Shown: one piece after another, positions 60,191-64,000 of the stretch
How the letters are laid out: each line of letters starts with the position of its first letter
Position numbering within the stretch: the first letter of the stretch is position 1
NCBI GenBank assembly: GCA_037951105.1
Contig: JBAMJV010003820.1
Span: forward strand, 124,001 to 188,000
DNA length: 64,000 nt
DNA from: Echinarachnius parma
Lineage: Eukaryota > Echinodermata > Echinoidea > Clypeasteroida > Echinarachniidae
Direction: 5' to 3'
Translations under genes and position numbers: made by a program
The notes under the pieces: generated by a model
What the model was told of the DNA's origin: nothing
Databases searched by the model: none
The model's input: only the letters and a program-made list of their open reading frames with translations

Positions 60191-60599
60191 TGAAAACATA
60201 TTCCCCTTCCCCCGTCCCTGCCCTGTGTGGAATAATAATGAGGCGTTGCATACAGCTAGCATACACAGGAACCGCTACGTGTTTACACATACATTGGGCC
60301 ATTTCAACACAATGCTCTACACCCCCCCCCCCCCCCCAATATTTGTACGTTTCTAGTGCAGTGAATACAATATAGCATTTCAACTTGGGAATATTATGCT
60401 ATTGAAAACGGGGAGAAAATATGAGCTACTGTAGTATACCTGTACATCTAAACACAGCCATAATGTGTTCATACACGTGTGACCATCTATTTTCTACCCA
60501 TCCCGAAGTGCCCCCCCCCCCCCCTCTACTTCGCGTACGTGATACCTACTGACATATTGTCTATTTCCCCAGAATAATAGTCTCTGCATGTACAGTATG

Positions 60600-61250
60600 A
60601 ACACATAGTCACACCGACAGTGTTGATACATATCTAAGCAATATGTTGCATCTGCCCAATCTCTATACTTTTTCTCCTCCCCTATGTACAGTACCCCATC
60701 CCTTCCTGGCTTCCCCCTGAGGACCCTTTCAACTCTGCCCCTCCCATATGCCCACTTCTCTCTATCCGGAACAACATGAGTTTTTGCATGTACAAATAAA
60801 AGTCATATGATGTTTACAAATGTGTATATTGGGACTGCATACCCCTCCCCTTCCCCTACACCTCTCCATATCTCATGTTGTACTCATCCCGGTCCCATCC
60901 CCTCCCCTCCCAGATCCCATCCTTTCAACATCCCCACATTGCATGGAAGAGCTTACAATATCTTAATACATACATGTAGATGTGTATGCTGGGACCACAT
61001 CCCCATCCTCCCCTTCCCCATCCCTATCCCCTACACCATCCTTAATCTCCTACCCATCCCTGACCCACCCCTCCCCCAAGGCCCTCCCGTCTCCTTTCAA
61101 CATCCCTACAGTGCATGGAAGAGCTGTGTATGCTGAGACCCAGCAACTATACTCCTACCCATCCCCTCCCCCAAGGCCCTCCCGTCTCCTGTCAACATCC
61201 CTACAGACAGTGCATGGAGGAGCACACACTATCCTACGCACACATGAGTA
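60600..61250. repeat. C/T-rich diverged tandem array
   Basis: CCATCCC.TCCC blocks alternate with TTTCAACATCCC.ACA.TGCATGGA and AGAGCTGTGTATGCTGAGAC-like segments (about three to four units of 130-170 bp). The long proline-rich plus-strand frames (60807-61428) derive from this repeat. Confidence 0.7.
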
Positions 61251-62649
61251 CATCATGCATGGCTGTAGTGGTGAAAGAAAAATAAATGGGAGTGTGGAGG
61301 TGGATTTTGGCATTCTAGCCATCTGGCCACAGATTTGTGTAGTCTGCTACTGTTTTCAACACTTGCACTTCTTAATAATAATAGAAATTAATTTGTCATA
61401 CTTGGTTGAAAATATAAGTTCTATATAATTTCATTCTTATTTCCATTAAAAACATTAAATTAAAACATTTCTTTTAAATAAGAAATCATGACATTCTATT
61501 CTATTTCATGCATATTTATTTCATGCAATTTCCTCATTTATTTCTTGATTCCAAAACAAACAAAAGTAGTACAAAATGCCTAATGTCCCCTTCCTGTAGA
61601 TGACTCATACAAACTTGTACATTCTGCATCTTGTAAAAAACAGATCCTGTTTCCCCAATGAGCACAATTCAATTCTAATTCTGATTATACTGAATTCTGA
61701 CCAATTTCAAAATATAGTATTTCAAGAATTAGAATCAATAAAGATTATTACATTTATCAAGTGGAACAGGCCCCTGGTAAATGAAATTTACAATTTACAA
61801 TTTAGGTATGCAGTCCTTGAATGTACATTTTGTAGGTCACTGGAATTTACAGGAATTTACAAGAGAAACATACAAGGACTTTACAAGTGAAATATTCAAG
61901 AACTTTACCAGAAAATCTACAACTTGTAGGAATTAACAACACAAATTTACAAGGAAGTAGAATGAAAAATGTTATGTACAAAGATTTTCAAGAAGGAATT
62001 AAGAGAAGTTTGACTGATTTCTGATACTGTATCTGAAATTATTGTTATCATTTATATTTCCCCCATAAATAGTATGCACAATGCACATTAATCCATTCAG
62101 GACTGGTCACTAAAATACTTTATTATAGCCCGGTCACATATCAACGGATTGCGCAAACGTATGTCAAACGGAAAGCTAAATTTTCCATCCGTTCTATGCA
62201 TTTCTTGTCCGGTGATGTACGTTGTTCTATGTTTTGTACATGAAGCAATGGAGACGACTTTCATCACCGGATAATTTAATTTCGCAAATTGTCTATTCGT
62301 TGGGCATACGTTTCCGCTATCTGTTGATATCTGACCGGGCCATAAGGTCCTTGGAGAATGTGTTTTACTGTGGCTTGTAACAGTTACAAACCAAATCCAA
62401 TAGTATTGAATGTGTTAAATTCAACTCACATGATGTAGGTCTTTAATTACTTTTCTTCTGTATAAACGAATGTCATTGTAAATGTTCCATCAAAAGCATT
62501 TAAAATCACACTTGTAATTGTCATTTTCACACCAAAAGGGAGAGACAAATCCATTCGTGTGAATCCTTTCCCAGCCCCAGTCTGGGGAGGGGTGAAAATG
62601 AGAATAAAATCACAGTATCAAAAAGACTCAATTATCTATTGTGAGGGGG

Positions 62650-62880
62650 CAAAATGGGCATAATTGCAAAGCCACATGCGAGAGCCCGCAACTATTAACG
62701 GCCCATCGCAGTTAATGGAGCGTAGATGCTGGCGCGTTGCCCCCCTATTCTTTGCGCTCACGCTAGCATCCTCCCCACAATGGCCGACCTCTAATTGCAT
62801 TAGCACCCCTCAAGAGAAGAGTGGTCTGCCTTTTCTCTCTCTCGTGGCTTGCGCCGTGTTTACATTTACCAAATTAATTT
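62650..62880. promoter_or_regulatory. candidate regulatory island with homeodomain-like sites
   Basis: Repeat-free, CpG-richer sequence with ACTATTAACGGCCCAT, GCAGTTAATGGAGC, GATGCTGGCGCGTTGC and GACCTCTAATTGCATTAGCA. The ATTA-core motifs are dense compared with the flanks once AT-rich DNA is set aside. The role is inference. Confidence 0.3.
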
Positions 62881-63489
62881 CATTTTGAAGATGAGGATTC
62901 AAGGAGATTCCTTTAAGACTAGATTTTCTTTTTTGAAGATGAATATTTCTTGGGGAAAAGCATGTTTTTTGGGGGGAGATTCTTTAACTCCTTTGACACA
63001 TGTGACATTTGAAGAAGTAGCAAGTACATTCTATATAGATGCAACCCATTCAGGACTGATTCCCAAAATACATGAGCTCAGGTCTATGGAGAATACGTGT
63101 TTATATTTTTAAAACCAAAATCATATAGTTTTCAGTTTTCACCACATTTAATGTACTGTGATAGGCCAAAGAAACCAAACGTTTTGTATGTTCAAAGTAC
63201 ATTTTGAATGAGATGTAAACAAAATATTAAAACAATAGGACTTGTTTTATGAAGTGTATTTTTAGACCTTTGTTTGACATTATCCACTCTATAAAGTGTT
63301 TATTTCTCTCAAATATTGAGTGAAAGATAGTTCTGTACTCTACACGGTCTACTATGGTCTCTCTAATGTAGCTAATGTAGAAACTATATTATAATCATTT
63401 AACAATTAATGAAATATTAACACAATGTCGCCATAATAAGAGTAGAATAAAACATTTGTTAAGCATTATAATTGAGAGTATTGACACAG

Positions 63490-63556
63490 AAGGGGGTGGG
63501 GGAGGAGGGGGAGGAGGAGGGGGAGGAGGGGGAGGAGGGGGGGGGGGGGGGGGGGG
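63490..63556 (+). repeat. G-rich simple repeat, potential quadruplex
   Basis: GGGGGAGGAGGAGGGGGAGG-type units run into an uninterrupted G run of about 18. Length is likely unstable and may be under-called in assembly. Confidence 0.9.
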
Positions 63557-64000
63557 CTCACCAGAGCAGATTTAGCGATAATTCAATTATGACTCATTAA
63601 CCAAACTTCAATTACTTGGGTGTGAAAGCGTCATTAAATTACTTGACACAATTTCATCAGAACCGAGCATACAAACCGCAGAGCAATGAGTGAATTCTTT
63701 TATTCTGTTGCTTGCCAAATCCTTCATTTGTAGTGAATTCTCTCCCTTATTTTCCATAATTCTTCATCATGAAATTCATAAAATGATTGAGGATAGAAAA
63801 AAAAAAAAGTTTTTTATAGGGGTTAACCCCACCCCCTCTGGCAATAAATCTATCATTTGGACGAGTTTGAGACTGTGATTGATTGTTCATTCAATGGCTT
63901 TCATTTTCTCAATGTTTTCTTCATTTTTTCCGCATTCAATCTCTAAATCAAACAAGCCTGAAGTTTAATCACATTTCTCAGTCATTTCAGGGGTCAGTGA

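Larger units (their letters stand above)
37232..64000 (-). other. about 27 kb 5' of the first recognised eya exon: upstream intron(s) or intergenic
   Basis: No coding exon with both phase 2 donor and EYA similarity was recognised on the minus strand, and no gene on the plus strand. Contents: tandem arrays, one full SINE, R1 elements, poly-G/C runs, and several islands of non-repetitive CpG-richer sequence. Whether this is intronic or upstream of the promoter cannot be decided from the window. Confidence 0.6.

Noticed and set aside
60807-61428. Overlapping proline-rich plus-strand frames of 109 and 148 codons
   Set aside because: Generated by CCCT-rich tandem repeats; the peptide repeats with the DNA period in two frames at once.

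Overview
This is an AT-rich animal genomic window that is almost entirely intronic. The organism is probably a marine deuterostome, and an echinoderm (perhaps a sea urchin) is my best guess. The guess rests on a tRNA-headed SINE ending in a (TTA)n tail after a GCGCTATATAAATCAA-type stretch, a pattern I associate from memory with echinoderm genomes, and on many short inverted-repeat elements and minisatellites. No bacterial-type gene organisation is present.

The only gene I can support is on the minus strand: a homologue of eyes absent (eya), the transcription co-activator/phosphatase of the Six-Eya-Dach network. Seven internal coding exons assemble in one reading frame with compatible splice phases at every junction: 37231-37107, 21563-21480, 19732-19657, 13372-13209, 9338-9210, 8549-8467 and 7523-7364. 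They total 821 nt (about 273 codons) and cover the Tyr/Ser/Pro/Thr-rich N-terminal transactivation half. The C-terminal catalytic EYA (HAD) domain is not present; it must lie beyond base 1. The upstream exon joining 37231 was not found, so at least one 5' exon is missing or very short. A probable alternative first coding exon with its own ATG (18492-18452) lies in the intron before the 13209-13372 exon. It ends in exactly the phase that exon needs.

Layout by region. 1-7363: intron with minisatellites, a TA-flanked inverted-repeat element (4626-5792) inserted in a TTTGGTCTA minisatellite, and two decayed copies of the last exon. 7364-9338: three exons plus a large inverted repeat (7904-8175). 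9339-13208: intron with a decayed tandem array, two inverted-repeat elements and a partial exon copy. 13373-19656: intron with several MITE-like elements and the candidate internal promoter/first exon. 19657-21563: two exons, the second abutting a minisatellite with poly-G runs. 21564-37106: 15.5 kb intron with tandem arrays and three copies of a ~380-bp MITE. 37232-64000: about 27 kb without a recognisable coding exon, containing more arrays, a SINE, and islands of CpG-richer, less repetitive sequence that could be cis-regulatory.

The most striking observation is structural. Exon edges of eya, including splice sites, are repeatedly found as partial, decaying tandem copies in the adjacent introns (exons at 7364, 13209, 19657 and 37107). 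This fits a locus full of 60-200 bp tandem duplications, in which selection preserved one copy of each exon.
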